From an uncultured Collinsella sp. (GTDB lineage Bacteria; Actinomycetota; Coriobacteriia; Coriobacteriales; Coriobacteriaceae): DNA of 33,723 nucleotides. The position numbers and the translations under genes are program-made. The notes under the pieces are model-generated. The model had not been told where the DNA came from. It saw nothing but the letters and a program-made list of their open reading frames with translations, and did not search any database. Position 1 is the stretch's first letter. Every line of letters starts with the position of its first letter. Positions 7,756-16,849 of the stretch are shown one piece after another. Where the stretch lies: assembly GCA_900543275.1 (NCBI GenBank), contig UQQL01000013.1, forward strand, positions 1-33,723, read 5' to 3'.

Positions 7756-9210
7756 CTACTTCTCCCCCATCTTGCGGGCGCGCTCGCGCACGTCCTCAAT
7801 CGTGGAAGCATAGCGGAAAGCCTGCTCGGGCAGGTCATCGGCCTTGCCGTCGACAATCTCGGCAAAAGAGCGGACGGTATCCTCGACGCGGACGTAGACA
7901 CCGGGGTTGCCGGTGAACTTCTCGGCGACGTGGAAGGACTGCGAGAGGAACTGCTGAATCTTACGGGCACGGTTGACCGTAAGGCGCTGCTCCTCGGACA
8001 GCTCGTCCATACCCAGAATGGCGATGATGTCCTGAAGGTCGGAGTACTCCTGCAGGAGCTCCTGGACCTTGACGGCGACACGGTAGTGCTCCTCGCCAAC
8101 GATCGAGGGATCGAGAGCGTCGGAGGAAGACGCAAGCGGGTCGATAGCCGGGAACAGGCCGAGCGACGAAATGCTACGCGAAAGAACCGTGGTGGCATCG
8201 AGGTGAGTAAACGTCGTGGCAGGCGCCGGGTCGGTCAGGTCGTCTGCGGGGACGTAGACAGCCTGGACGGAGGTAATGGAGCCCGTCTTGGTCGAGGTAA
8301 TGCGCTCCTGGAGGTCGCCCATCTCGGTTGCCAGCGTGGGCTGGTAACCAACGGCGGACGGCATACGGCCCAGCAGTGCGGAAACCTCGGAACCCGCCTG
8401 GGAGAAGCGGAAGATGTTGTCGATGAACAGCAGAACGTCCTGGCCGCGATCGCGGAAGTACTCAGCGGTGGTAAGGCCGGCCAGACCGATGCGCAGACGC
8501 GCTCCGGGCGGCTCGTTCATCTGACCATAGACCAAGCAGGTCTTGTCGATAACGCCAGACTCGCTCATCTCGAGATAAAGGTCGGTGCCCTCGCGGGTAC
8601 GCTCGCCGACGCCGGTGAACACCGAGGTGCCGCCGTGCTCCTGGGCGAGGTTGTTGATGAGCTCCTGAATCAGAACGGTCTTGCCAACGCCGGCGCCGCC
8701 GAACAGGCCGGTCTTGCCGCCACGGATGTAGGGCTCGAGCAGGTCGACGGCCTTGATGCCGGTCTCGAAGATCTCGGTCTTGGTGGTGAGCTCGTCAAAG
8801 CGGGGCGCTGCATGGTGGATGGGGTAGAACTCCTCCACCTCGGGCATGGGCTTGCCGTCGACGGGCTTGCCCATGACGTTCCAAATGCGACCGAGCGTCT
8901 TGGGACCAACGGGCATCTTCATGGGCTCACCGCTATCGGTAGCGATGAGGCCGCGCTGCAGGCCGTCGGTCGAGGACATGGCGACCGTGCGGACGACGCC
9001 GCCCGGAAGCTGGCTCTCGACCTCGAGGATCGTGCTCAGATGACCGATCGGGGTCTCGGCCTCGACCGTGAGCGCGTTGTAGATCGGGGGCACCGCGCCG
9101 TCAAACTTGACGTCGACGACAGGGCCGATGATACGCACAATGCGACCATCACCGGCGGTCGTCTTCTTGGTGGCTTCCTCGACCGCAAGCTTTACGGTGT
9201 TATTAGCCAT
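7756..9210 (-). CDS. atpD: F1Fo ATP synthase subunit beta
   Basis: Beta is the catalytic subunit of F1. At 484 aa it is slightly longer than usual because of an N-terminal extension before IVRIIGPVVDVKF. The P-loop is GGAGVGKT, followed by VGERTREG with the catalytic Glu, the Walker B region LLFIDNIFRF, and SAVGYQPTLATEMG. The lever motif usually written DELSEED reads DELSEEQ, a small change in a segment that tolerates substitution. The ATG overlaps the atpG stop by one base (TAATG), so translation is probably coupled. Confidence 0.97.
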   Translation of the reverse strand: MANNTVKLAVEEATKKTTAGDGRIVRIIGPVVDVKFDGAVPPIYNALTVEAETPIGHLSTILEVESQLPGGVVRTVAMSSTDGLQRGLIATDSGEPMKMPVGPKTLGRIWNVMGKPVDGKPMPEVEEFYPIHHAAPRFDELTTKTEIFETGIKAVDLLEPYIRGGKTGLFGGAGVGKTVLIQELINNLAQEHGGTSVFTGVGERTREGTDLYLEMSESGVIDKTCLVYGQMNEPPGARLRIGLAGLTTAEYFRDRGQDVLLFIDNIFRFSQAGSEVSALLGRMPSAVGYQPTLATEMGDLQERITSTKTGSITSVQAVYVPADDLTDPAPATTFTHLDATTVLSRSISSLGLFPAIDPLASSSDALDPSIVGEEHYRVAVKVQELLQEYSDLQDIIAILGMDELSEEQRLTVNRARKIQQFLSQSFHVAEKFTGNPGVYVRVEDTVRSFAEIVDGKADDLPEQAFRYASTIEDVRERARKMGEK

Positions 9211-10118
9211 TACTGTTCCTCCAATGCTGAGGCTCCGCCGACGATCTCGTTAATCTCGGTCGTGATCGAAGCCTGGCGCACGCGACTATACGTGCGGGTA
9301 AGGGTCGAGATGATCGCGGTGGCGTTTTCCGTCGCGGAGTGCATGGCCTTGCGGCGTGCACCCTGCTCGGCAGCCGCCGAATCGATCAGGGCCTGGTAGA
9401 TGACCGTCAGGATATAAGACGGCACAAGCTTGCCGAGAACATGCTCGGGAGAGGGCACGAACTCGAACGTGGACGAGATGCGCTTAGGGGCGTCGGTCTC
9501 GTTCTTACGCGGACCGTGGGCCATAGCGATCATCTCGGGGTCGAGCGGCAACAGATGCTCGACGCGAAGCTCCTGATCCACGCGGTTCTTGGCGTGGTGG
9601 TAGACAAGCTCGACACGGTCAAGCTCACCGGCACGATACGCATCGCAGATATGAGAGGAAATCATGCGAGCCTGATTAAAATCGGGCTCGGAGGAATTGC
9701 CCTCAAAGTGCATGACAACGTTTGCACGGTCGCGGAAATACGTGGCCGGCTTGCGTCCGCACGCAATGATCTCGCACTCGATGCCGTCGTTCGCCCAAGA
9801 AGCGGCGAGCTTTTCGGCCGTGCGCTCCACCGTCGTATTGAAACCGCCGGCAAGGCCGCGGTCCGAAGCAATGACGACAATCAGGCCACGCTTAACGCTC
9901 TCATGCTTCTGCAGCATGGGATCGGTGCCCGAACAGGAGGCGTCGCCGGCGACCGTCAACATGACGTCGGTCAGCGCCTCCTTATAGGGCTCGGCCTGCT
10001 TGGAGCGATCGAGGGCACGACGGATCTTGGCCGTAGAGACCATCTCCATCGTGCGCGTGATCTGCTTGGTCGTGGTAACCGAGGAGATTCGCTTCTTAAT
10101 GTCGCGAAGGTTGGCCAT
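9210..10118 (-). CDS. atpG: F1Fo ATP synthase subunit gamma
   Basis: Gamma is the rotating central shaft. The 302-aa protein begins with the family N-terminal coiled-coil helix (ANLRDIKKRISSVTTTKQIT) and ends with the partner helix (the stretch around ENATAIISTLTRTYSRVRQA and ITTEINEIVGGASALEE). The mid-domain SDRGLAGGFN is also present. It starts with ATG five bases after the atpA stop and its own stop overlaps atpD. Length is typical. Confidence 0.96.
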   Translation of the reverse strand: MANLRDIKKRISSVTTTKQITRTMEMVSTAKIRRALDRSKQAEPYKEALTDVMLTVAGDASCSGTDPMLQKHESVKRGLIVVIASDRGLAGGFNTTVERTAEKLAASWANDGIECEIIACGRKPATYFRDRANVVMHFEGNSSEPDFNQARMISSHICDAYRAGELDRVELVYHHAKNRVDQELRVEHLLPLDPEMIAMAHGPRKNETDAPKRISSTFEFVPSPEHVLGKLVPSYILTVIYQALIDSAAAEQGARRKAMHSATENATAIISTLTRTYSRVRQASITTEINEIVGGASALEEQ

Positions 10119-10123
10119 GGGGC

Positions 10124-11722
10124 TTAGTTCTCCTCTGATCCAGAAACATCCGAATGGTGCTTGGCCATGAACTGCTGCTTGAAGTCGCCGATGACGCGCA
10201 AGAGCTCAGCCTTGGTGTCATCATCGATCTTCTTGGCGCGAACCTTGTCGAGCAGCGAACCAAAGCCATTGTCCATGTACTCGATGAGCTCGGCACGGAA
10301 GGGCAGCACGTCGGCGATCTCCAGGTCATCCAGGAAGCCCTCGTTGCCAGCGAACAGCGTAACGATCTGCTCGCCAACCTCAAACGGCTTGTAACGCGGC
10401 TGCTTCAGGAGCTCGGTCATGCGAGCACCATGGGTCAGCTGCTTCTGAGTAGCCTCGTCGAGGTCGGAGCCGAACTGCGTAAAGCCAGCGAGCTCCTGAT
10501 AGGAAGCGAGGTCCAGACGGAGGTTGCCGGCGACCTGCTTCATGGCCTTGGTCTGCGCATCGCCACCGACGCGGGACACGGAGATGCCCACATCGACTGC
10601 CGGGCGCTGACCCTGGAAGAAGAGCTCGGACTGCAGGTAGATCTGACCATCGGTAATGGAAATGACGTTGGTCGGAATGTAGGCCGAGACGTCGCCGTCC
10701 TGGGTCTCGATGATCGGCAGTGCCGTCATGGAGCCGTAACCGTTCTTCTTGGACATCTTGACGGCACGCTCGAGCAGACGAGAGTGCAGGTAGAAGATGT
10801 CGCCAGGATAGGCCTCGCGTCCGGGCGGACGATGCAGCGTCAGCGACATCTGACGGTAGGCCACAGCCTGCTTGGACAGGTCGTCGTAGATGACGAGCAC
10901 GTGGCCGCCGGGGTTGGTCTCGCTGGCGGGCTTGCCGTCCTCGCCGTTGTACATGAAGAACTCGCCGATAGCGGCACCGGCCATAGGCGCGATGTACTGC
11001 ATAGGGGCGGAATCGGCAGCGGTGGCCGAAACGATGATGGTGTAGTCGAGCGCACCGTGCTGAGCGAGGGTCTCGCGGATGTTGGCAACCGTGGAGGCCT
11101 TCTGGCCGATGGCGACATAGATGCAGACCATGCCCTTGCCGCGCTGGTTGAGGATAGCGTCGATGGCGATGGCGGTCTTACCGGTCTTACGGTCGCCGAT
11201 GATGAGCTCACGCTGACCGCGGCCAATAGGCACCATGGAGTCGATAGCGAGCAGACCGGTCTGAACCGGCTCGCACACCGGGGTACGATCGATGACGCCG
11301 GGAGCCTTGAACTCGATGGGGCGACGGTGCGTGGCGACGATGTCGCCCAGGCCGTCGATGGGCTGGCCGAGCGGATTGACGACGCGGCCGAGCATGGCAC
11401 GGCTCACGGGGATATCCATAATGCGGCCAGTGGTGCGGCACTCGTCGCCTTCCTTGATGGAGTCGACGGCACCGAACAGAACGGCGCCGACCTCGTCACG
11501 GTCAAGGTTCTGGGCAAGGCCGAAGACGGTCTCACCGGTATCGGAGCTCTTGAACTCCAGAAGCTCGCCTGCCATGGCGCTCTTGAGGCCGGAGACGCGC
11601 GCGATGCCGTCGCCTACCTCGTCGACCGTTGAAACCTCATGCGTATCGACCGTCGCGGAGAGGCTCGTGAGCTGCTCCTGCAGTTTCTTGGCGATATCCT
11701 GGGCATTGAGGGTTTCGGACAT
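10124..11722 (-). CDS. atpA: F1Fo ATP synthase subunit alpha
   Basis: Alpha forms the non-catalytic nucleotide sites of F1. The 532-aa protein has the P-loop GDRKTGKT, the Walker B region VLVIYDDLSKQAVAYRQ, the HRPPGREAYPGD motif, and SISVSRVGG with the conserved Arg at the catalytic interface. It is slightly longer than average because of a charged C-terminal tail. The start ATG overlaps the atpH stop by one base. Confidence 0.97.
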   Translation of the reverse strand: MSETLNAQDIAKKLQEQLTSLSATVDTHEVSTVDEVGDGIARVSGLKSAMAGELLEFKSSDTGETVFGLAQNLDRDEVGAVLFGAVDSIKEGDECRTTGRIMDIPVSRAMLGRVVNPLGQPIDGLGDIVATHRRPIEFKAPGVIDRTPVCEPVQTGLLAIDSMVPIGRGQRELIIGDRKTGKTAIAIDAILNQRGKGMVCIYVAIGQKASTVANIRETLAQHGALDYTIIVSATAADSAPMQYIAPMAGAAIGEFFMYNGEDGKPASETNPGGHVLVIYDDLSKQAVAYRQMSLTLHRPPGREAYPGDIFYLHSRLLERAVKMSKKNGYGSMTALPIIETQDGDVSAYIPTNVISITDGQIYLQSELFFQGQRPAVDVGISVSRVGGDAQTKAMKQVAGNLRLDLASYQELAGFTQFGSDLDEATQKQLTHGARMTELLKQPRYKPFEVGEQIVTLFAGNEGFLDDLEIADVLPFRAELIEYMDNGFGSLLDKVRAKKIDDDTKAELLRVIGDFKQQFMAKHHSDVSGSEEN

Positions 11723-12198
11723 TAGGCTTCACCTCCGTACGAATTAGCAGAGTTTGCGAGGGTCTCCTGCGCGATGCGCAGCTGCGTCTTGACGGAAATG
11801 TCACGACGCTCGCCGCGGGCCTCGAGCACCAGGCCGCCCACGATAGACGGGTCGACCTGCTCGATAAGGAATACCTTGCGGCCGAAGTCCTGCTCGCATT
11901 TCTTAGTGATGGTTTGACGCAGCTCGTCGTCGAGCGGGATCGCCGTGGTGACGGTCACGCCCACTACATCCTCGTCTTCCTCGGCAACATACTTAAAGGC
12001 AGCTGCCACCTTGGGAAGAAGGTCGAGCTGGTCGCGCTTGGACATGGTGTCGAGCACGGCGATGATCTCGGGGCTGGCAGAAGCCAAGCGCTCGATCATC
12101 TCGAGGTCCTCGAACACATGGTTCTCGGCCTTAGCGGCTTCCAGAAGGGAGCGCGCGTAGGTCTCGAGCACCTTGTCCTGATAGCGGCTAGTCGGCAT
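11722..12198 (-). CDS. atpH: F1Fo ATP synthase subunit delta
   Basis: Delta joins the top of F1 to the peripheral stalk. The 158-aa protein has the N-terminal six-helix domain starting YARSLLEAAKAEN and the C-terminal domain with VDPSIVGGLVLEARGERRDISVKTQL, here spread over the usual positions. It is a little shorter than the common 175-180 aa. It overlaps the 3' end of atpF by 11 bases and the start of atpA by one. Identity is supported by both sequence and operon position. Confidence 0.93.
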   Translation of the reverse strand: MPTSRYQDKVLETYARSLLEAAKAENHVFEDLEMIERLASASPEIIAVLDTMSKRDQLDLLPKVAAAFKYVAEEDEDVVGVTVTTAIPLDDELRQTITKKCEQDFGRKVFLIEQVDPSIVGGLVLEARGERRDISVKTQLRIAQETLANSANSYGGEA

Positions 12199-12790
12199 TC
12201 AGGCTACCTGCTTCCTGGATGTAGCGCTCGATGAGCTTCTTCTGCTCGGCATCGTCCTCGAGTGCCTCGCCCACGATCTTGGTGGCGACGGCAACGGACA
12301 GGTCGGCGATGGAGCTCGCGGCACCGGCGTAAATGGACTTGCGCTCGTCCTCGACGGTCGTATGGGCCTTGGCGATGATCTCCTCGGCCTCCTTGTGAGC
12401 AGCCTCGATGATACGGGCGCGCTCGGACTCGGCGTCCTTACGGGCCTCGAGGACGATGTCGGCAGCCTGACGGCGGGCGTCGGTGACGATCGAGTCGGAC
12501 TCAGCGCGCTTGGCGATAGCCTCCTGCTTGGTCTTCTCGGCCTCGTCGAGGCTCTCCTCGATCTTCTTGCCGCGCTCCTCCATGGTTTTCATGATGCCCG
12601 GCAGGGCGACCTTGGCCAGCACGATCCAGATAATCAGGAAGGCGATAAGCGCCGGGATGAACTCCGCCATCTTAGGGATGAGGATGTCCGCACCGGCAGC
12701 GCCGTCCTCGGCGAACGCGGAAACCGGCATGAGCAGCGCGGCCGCGGACGCGGAGAGTGCGATCGCGCTCTTCTGGGATGAAAGATTCAT
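12188..12790 (-). CDS. atpF: F1Fo ATP synthase subunit b with a signal-peptide-like N-terminus
   Basis: Subunit b forms the peripheral stalk. The 200-aa protein has one membrane helix (about residues 43-63, FIPALIAFLIIWIVLAKVAL) and a long charged coiled coil (EERGKKIEESLDEAEKTKQ onward). Unusually, a second hydrophobic segment precedes it (residues 8-27, ending MPVSAFA then acidic residues). It looks like a cleavable signal peptide with an AFA-type cleavage site. If cleaved, the mature protein would start near residue 28 with its N-terminus outside, as needed. ATG at 12790 has GGAG eight bases upstream, so the extension is probably translated. Confidence 0.95.
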   Translation of the reverse strand: MNLSSQKSAIALSASAAALLMPVSAFAEDGAAGADILIPKMAEFIPALIAFLIIWIVLAKVALPGIMKTMEERGKKIEESLDEAEKTKQEAIAKRAESDSIVTDARRQAADIVLEARKDAESERARIIEAAHKEAEEIIAKAHTTVEDERKSIYAGAASSIADLSVAVATKIVGEALEDDAEQKKLIERYIQEAGSLNAD

Positions 12791-12805
12791 ACTTGACGCT
12801 CCGTG

Positions 12806-13000
12806 CTATTTAACGATCAGCGCGACAACGAAGCCGATCAGAGCCAGAGCCTCGCCGAAGGCGGAGCCCATGATGAAGACGGTGAACACGCGGCCCTGGA
12901 CCTCAGGCTGACGGGCCATAGCACCCGTAGCACCCAGAGCAGACAGGCCGATAGCAAGACCAGCGCCGATAACACCGAGACCGTAACCGATAACTCCCAC
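12806..13000 (-). CDS. atpE: F1Fo ATP synthase subunit c
   Basis: Subunit c forms the membrane rotor ring. The protein is short, 64 aa, against the usual 70-90, with two helices joined by the polar loop ARQPE. The ion-carrying Glu is in GSAFGEALALIGF. The sodium-type ligands are absent: there is no Gln in helix 1 at the sodium position, and Ala rather than Ser-Thr or Ser-Tyr follows the Glu. Proton coupling is therefore expected. It starts with GTG at 13000 with a perfect AAGGAGG five bases upstream, consistent with the high translation needed for a multi-copy subunit. Confidence 0.95.
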   Translation of the reverse strand: MGVIGYGLGVIGAGLAIGLSALGATGAMARQPEVQGRVFTVFIMGSAFGEALALIGFVVALIVK

Positions 13001-13124
13001 GATTCCTCCTTTGTCGTGCGTGTCTTATTTCACGCAGGATAACCTTTTTATAACTGCCGGGCTCCATGGGTACGGGCACCGGCGGTTTAACGAATTGCCT
13101 TACCTTGAAGACGCGAACGGAAGC

Positions 13125-13928
13125 CTACTCCTCCTCCGCGACCTCCTCTGCCTCAGAGACATACACGGCGGTAAGGACCGTGAAGACGTAAGCCTGGATA
13201 GCGCCGACCACAAGCTCGATCGCATAGATCAGGATGAGGATGGCAAGCCAGGCCAGCGAAGGCAGGGCGCCGACGGCGTGCGCCGCGGAAACCTGCTGAA
13301 GCAGCGGCTGCATGAACATGCTCGCCATGATGGCGAACGAGCCCATGACCACGTGTCCTGCGAACATGTTGCAGAACAGACGGACGGCGAGCGTGATGAG
13401 GCGCAGGAAGGTCGAGAAAAGCTCGACGACCCACACGAGCACGTTCATCGGGAAGCTCACGCCCTGCGGGGCGAGGCTCTTGATGTAGCCGATCACGCCG
13501 TGAGCCTTGCATCCGTAGTAGATGAAGTACACGAAGGCGAAAATGGCGAGTGCGGCGGTGGAGCCGATTGCGCCGGTGCCGGGCTTCATTCCCGGGATCA
13601 GGCCGATCATGTTGTTGATCAGGATGAACAGGAAAAGCGAGCACAGGAACGGGAAGTGCTTCTTCCAGTTCTCACCCACGACGCCCTTGCCGATATCGTT
13701 CTCGACGTACTCGATGATGTACTCGAAACCGTTGACGAAGAAGCCCTTGGGAACCAGGGTCTGTTTCTTCTTGAACACGGCCAGGACGATCAGGAGCACG
13801 ATCGTGGAGACGATCAGCCAAAACGAGTACTGCGTGATGCCGCAGCTCAGATCGCCCACGACAGGGGTGGAGCTGAACTCGCTGACCAGATGATTAATCT
13901 CATCAGGCAGCTTTTCAAAAATTTCCAC
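13125..13928 (-). CDS. atpB: F1Fo ATP synthase subunit a
   Basis: Subunit a provides the two half-channels for ion entry and exit. The 267-aa protein is very hydrophobic with about five or six helices. It shows the conserved Arg block LAVRLFCNMFAGH and the C-terminal LAWLAILILIYAIELVVGAIQAYVF with the usual Glu and Gln. It starts with GTG at 13928 (AAAGG six bases upstream), three bases after the atpI-like gene. A 124-bp gap separates it from atpE. Confidence 0.95.
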   Translation of the reverse strand: MEIFEKLPDEINHLVSEFSSTPVVGDLSCGITQYSFWLIVSTIVLLIVLAVFKKKQTLVPKGFFVNGFEYIIEYVENDIGKGVVGENWKKHFPFLCSLFLFILINNMIGLIPGMKPGTGAIGSTAALAIFAFVYFIYYGCKAHGVIGYIKSLAPQGVSFPMNVLVWVVELFSTFLRLITLAVRLFCNMFAGHVVMGSFAIMASMFMQPLLQQVSAAHAVGALPSLAWLAILILIYAIELVVGAIQAYVFTVLTAVYVSEAEEVAEEE

Positions 13929-13931
13929 GAC

Positions 13932-14243
13932 TTACCTTTCGACCTCATGAGGATCTCGCAGCGCCTTGGCGACGCGAACCGTGCAGGCGGCCATAAAGGC
14001 CACGAAGCCGATCGCCTCGCCCAGGAGGAACATGCGAAATGCCTCTCCGAACAACACAAACACAACCAAGGTAAAGACGAGCAGGGCGATTGCCGAGACC
14101 GCCAGACTCACCATGCCCTTGAACATGTCCGCATTCTGCTTATCGTCAAGAACCGGCTTGAGCGTAAAGACAAAGGGAAGGAAGGCAATTGCGCCCGCGA
14201 TGGCGCCTGCAACGATAGCGAGCAGATCGGCTATCTGAAACAC
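13932..14243 (-). CDS. atpI: AtpI-like membrane protein (ATP synthase subunit I position)
   Basis: A small hydrophobic protein of 103 aa with three or four membrane helices (IADLLAIVAGAIAGAIAF, MVSLAVSAIALLVFTLVVF, LLGEAIGFVAFMAACTV). AtpI proteins are poorly conserved and help c-ring assembly or magnesium supply. The identity here rests mainly on being first in the atp operon, just before atpB. I chose the GTG at 14243 because GAGG lies six bases upstream. The frame is open further upstream, but the candidate promoter lies there. Confidence 0.75.
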   Translation of the reverse strand: MFQIADLLAIVAGAIAGAIAFLPFVFTLKPVLDDKQNADMFKGMVSLAVSAIALLVFTLVVFVLFGEAFRMFLLGEAIGFVAFMAACTVRVAKALRDPHEVER

Positions 14244-14304
14244 TGGCGTCCTCACTTTCCTTTTTAACGCTTCACAGAACAGTTCCCGCCAAACATTGGT
14301 GACT

Positions 14305-14332
14305 ATTGTACGAGCCAATCGCTAAAGTACAA
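14305..14332 (-). promoter_or_regulatory. Candidate promoter of the ATP synthase operon
   Basis: On the minus strand TTGTAC (14332-14327) and TACAAT (14310-14305) are separated by 16 bp, a good -10 with a modest -35. It lies about 60 bases upstream of the atpI-like GTG. A small hairpin AACCGA/TCGGTT (14331-14349) sits just before it and may end upstream transcription. Confidence 0.55.
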
Positions 14333-14447
14333 CCGAAAAAGCATCGGTTAATACGCACCTGTTCGTTTTCTTAAGACCTTCTTTATGCCGCAGGTACGGT
14401 AATACGTTTTTCTCGAACCCTGCAGGGCAAAACGTCCGTTAACAGGA

Positions 14448-14482
14448 GTGCGCGCGGTCGCCTTTTGTTCGTCCGCGCGCAC
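14448..14482 (-). terminator. GC hairpin downstream of upp
   Basis: GTGCGCGCGG (14448-14457) pairs perfectly with CCGCGCGCAC (14473-14482) about 40 bases after the upp stop. No T run follows on the minus strand, so it is either a weak terminator or an RNA-end stabiliser between upp and the atp promoter. Confidence 0.45.
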
Positions 14483-14523
14483 CGTTTCTTCGTATTTGCA
14501 GCCGCGGCCGTTTAGCCCAGCGA

Positions 14524-15171
14524 CTAGAGCGTGCCGTAGATGCGGTCGCCGGCGTCGCCCAGGCCGGGAACGATGTAGGCGGCCTCGTTGAGATGGCCAT
14601 CGATGGCGCACGTATAAATATGTACGTCAGGATCCTTCTCGGTCAGCGACTTGAGGCCCTCGGGCGCGGCAACGATGCACAGCATGCGGATGTCCTTGAC
14701 ACCGCGCTCGCGCAGGTAGCTGATAGCCATCTCGGCCGAACCGCCCGTGGCGAGCATGGGGTCGACAACCAGGCAGATACGCTGGTCGATATCCTTGGGC
14801 ATCTTGCAGTAATACTCATGCGGCTCGTGGGTGACCTCGTCGCGCTCCATGCCGATGTGGCCCACGCGAGCGGAGGGCACCAGGTCGAGGATGCCGTCGA
14901 CCATGCCAAGGCCCGCACGCAGAATGGGCACGATGGCGAGTTTCTTGCCGGCAAGCTGTTTGAACGTGGCGGTAGTGATGGGGGTCTCGACCTCGACGTC
15001 TTCCATAGGCAGGTCGCGCATGGCCTCGTAGCCGTCAAAGAGCGCAAGCTCGCGCACGAGCTGGCGGAACTGGTTGGTGCCGGTGTTTTTATCGCGCAGG
15101 ATCGACAGCTTGTGCTGAACGAGCGGGTGATCGACAAGCGTCACACGGGACGCATCATAGGTGACGGTCAT
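14524..15171 (-). CDS. upp: Uracil phosphoribosyltransferase
   Basis: Upp makes UMP from uracil and PRPP in pyrimidine salvage. The 215-aa length is typical. The N-terminus has HPLVQHKLSILRDKNTGT, the PRPP-binding loop is VVDPMLATGGSA, and the C-terminal uracil-binding segment is GLGDAGDRIYGT. The ATG at 15171 gives the expected N-terminus and has AAAGGGG upstream; the frame is open 20 codons further but those residues are not family-like. A place just upstream of the atp operon is common in other bacteria. Confidence 0.95.
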   Translation of the reverse strand: MTVTYDASRVTLVDHPLVQHKLSILRDKNTGTNQFRQLVRELALFDGYEAMRDLPMEDVEVETPITTATFKQLAGKKLAIVPILRAGLGMVDGILDLVPSARVGHIGMERDEVTHEPHEYYCKMPKDIDQRICLVVDPMLATGGSAEMAISYLRERGVKDIRMLCIVAAPEGLKSLTEKDPDVHIYTCAIDGHLNEAAYIVPGLGDAGDRIYGTL

Positions 15172-15190
15172 GGGTTGATTGCCCCTTTCG

Positions 15191-15222
15191 TTGCGGCCGC
15201 AAAACGGCCTTGCTGACAAGGC
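15191..15222 (-). promoter_or_regulatory. Structured leader upstream of upp
   Basis: GCCTTG (15207-15212) and CAAGGC (15217-15222) form a tight hairpin, followed toward upp by the palindrome TTGCGGCCGCAA (15191-15202). They lie within 55 bases of the upp start and may affect its translation. No known pyrimidine-sensing motif is recognised. Confidence 0.3.
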
Positions 15223-15294
15223 GCGCAGCAATGTTGCCGCCGCACGCCATGCATTAGTTTAGCGGTTTGTTGTATCGAGCAGCCCATCGCAGCC

Positions 15295-16836
15295 CTACTG
15301 TGCGGTACTGAGCGAGCGCCTGACTGCATCACACCAGCCCGCAAGGTTTTGTTCGCGGCGCTCGGCGGACATGTGGGGAAGGAAGGTCCTAACGATCTGG
15401 GCATTTTGCTCCAGCTCTTCCAGGTCTTCCCAATAGCCGACGGCAAGACCCGCCAAGTACGCGGCACCGATTGCCGTGGTCTCCACCGTCTCGCATTGCA
15501 GCACGGGGATATCCAGCAGGTCGGCCTGGAATTGCATGATGAACTCGTTGCGCGAGGCACCGCCATCGACAGACAGGCGCTCGATCGAAAGCCCCACGTC
15601 CTGCTCCATGGCGCGCAGCACGTCGTAGCTCTGATATGCCATGGATTCGCAGGCGGCACGTACGATGGTCGCACGGCTCGAGGCGCCGGTCAGACCGCAC
15701 ACGATACCGCGGGCATGCGGGTCCCACCAGGGAGCGCCCAGACCCGCAAAGGCGGGAACGAAGTAGCAGCCCTCGTTGTCGCTAATCGAAGCGGCAAGTT
15801 GTGCCGACTCGCTCACGCTCGAGATGATGCCCATGTTGTTGCGAAGCCAGTTCATGGTGGAACCGGCAGCAAAGATGGAGCCCTCGAGCGCATAGCTGAT
15901 CTTCCCGTTCGCAGCGATACCGATGGTGGAGACCAGACCGTTCTTGGATTCGACGATCTCGTCGCCGGTGTTCATGAGCATAAAGCAGCCCGTGCCATAG
16001 GTGTTTTTGGTCTGGCCGGGATGGAAGCAGCAGTGACCGAACAGCGACGCCTGCTGGTCGCCCGCCACACCCATGATGGGCGGCATGTTGGTCATGATGT
16101 CGCTCGCGACGCGGCCGTAGTCACCCGAGCTCCAGCGAACCTCGGGCATCATGGAACGTGGAACGTCAAAGAGCGCCAGCAGGTCGTCGTCCCAATCGAG
16201 CGTATGGATATTAAAGAGCGCCGTGCGGCTGGCATTGGTGTAGTCGGTGGCAAAGACCTGGCCGCCGGTGAGGTTGTAGATGAGCCAGGTGTCGATGGTG
16301 CCAAACATGAGGTCGCCCGCCGCCGCGCTCTCGCGTGCGCCGTCGACGTTGTCGAGAATCCACTGCACCTTGGAGGCCGAGAAATACGGGTCGAGCGTGA
16401 GTCCCGTGCGGGAGCGCACCAGCCCTTCCGCGCCCTGCTCGACAAGCTCGTCGATCAGAGGTGCGGTACGGCGGCACTGCCATACGATAGCGTTATAGAT
16501 CGGCTGACCGCTCACGCGATCCCAGACCACCGTGGTCTCGCGCTGGTTGGAGATGCCGATGGCGGCAATGCGGTCGGAGTGGATACCGCTCTTAAACTGG
16601 ACTTCCATCATGACGGCGATCTGGCTAGCAAGGACCGCCATGGGGTCTTGCTCCACCCAGCCGGGACGCGGGAAGCTGGTTTTGACGCTGCGACGTGCCT
16701 GCGCGACGATGCATCCGTACTCGTCGACGATGGTCGCAAGTACCGAGGTGGTGCCGCAGTCGAGCGCCATGATGTAGGAACCGCCAAAGTCAAACGAGGC
16801 ATCTTCCATGCCCAGGCTGCCCAGATTCAACGACAT
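15295..16836 (-). CDS. glpK: Glycerol kinase
   Basis: GlpK phosphorylates glycerol to sn-glycerol 3-phosphate using ATP. The 513-aa protein is a two-domain FGGY-family kinase. It shows the N-terminal phosphate loop LDCGTTSVLA, SNQRETTVVWD, YFSASKVQWILD, GDQQASLFGHCCF, TYGTGCFMLMNTG and the C-terminal SVDGGASRNEFIMQFQADLL. The ATG at 16836 has GAAAGG eight bases upstream; the N-terminus is about 18 residues longer than in most GlpK. It starts 13 bases after the tsaC stop, so they are probably cotranscribed. No glycerol facilitator or glycerol-phosphate dehydrogenase is nearby. A related sugar kinase is possible but the motifs favour glycerol. Confidence 0.92.
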   Translation of the reverse strand: MSLNLGSLGMEDASFDFGGSYIMALDCGTTSVLATIVDEYGCIVAQARRSVKTSFPRPGWVEQDPMAVLASQIAVMMEVQFKSGIHSDRIAAIGISNQRETTVVWDRVSGQPIYNAIVWQCRRTAPLIDELVEQGAEGLVRSRTGLTLDPYFSASKVQWILDNVDGARESAAAGDLMFGTIDTWLIYNLTGGQVFATDYTNASRTALFNIHTLDWDDDLLALFDVPRSMMPEVRWSSGDYGRVASDIMTNMPPIMGVAGDQQASLFGHCCFHPGQTKNTYGTGCFMLMNTGDEIVESKNGLVSTIGIAANGKISYALEGSIFAAGSTMNWLRNNMGIISSVSESAQLAASISDNEGCYFVPAFAGLGAPWWDPHARGIVCGLTGASSRATIVRAACESMAYQSYDVLRAMEQDVGLSIERLSVDGGASRNEFIMQFQADLLDIPVLQCETVETTAIGAAYLAGLAVGYWEDLEELEQNAQIVRTFLPHMSAERREQNLAGWCDAVRRSLSTAQ

Positions 16837-16849
16837 CGCTTAAACCTTT

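Noticed and set aside
7363..9399. A 678-codon plus-strand frame opposite atpC and atpD
   Set aside because: Antisense shadow of conserved ATP synthase genes, repetitive in Leu, Gly and Val, with no recognisable domain.
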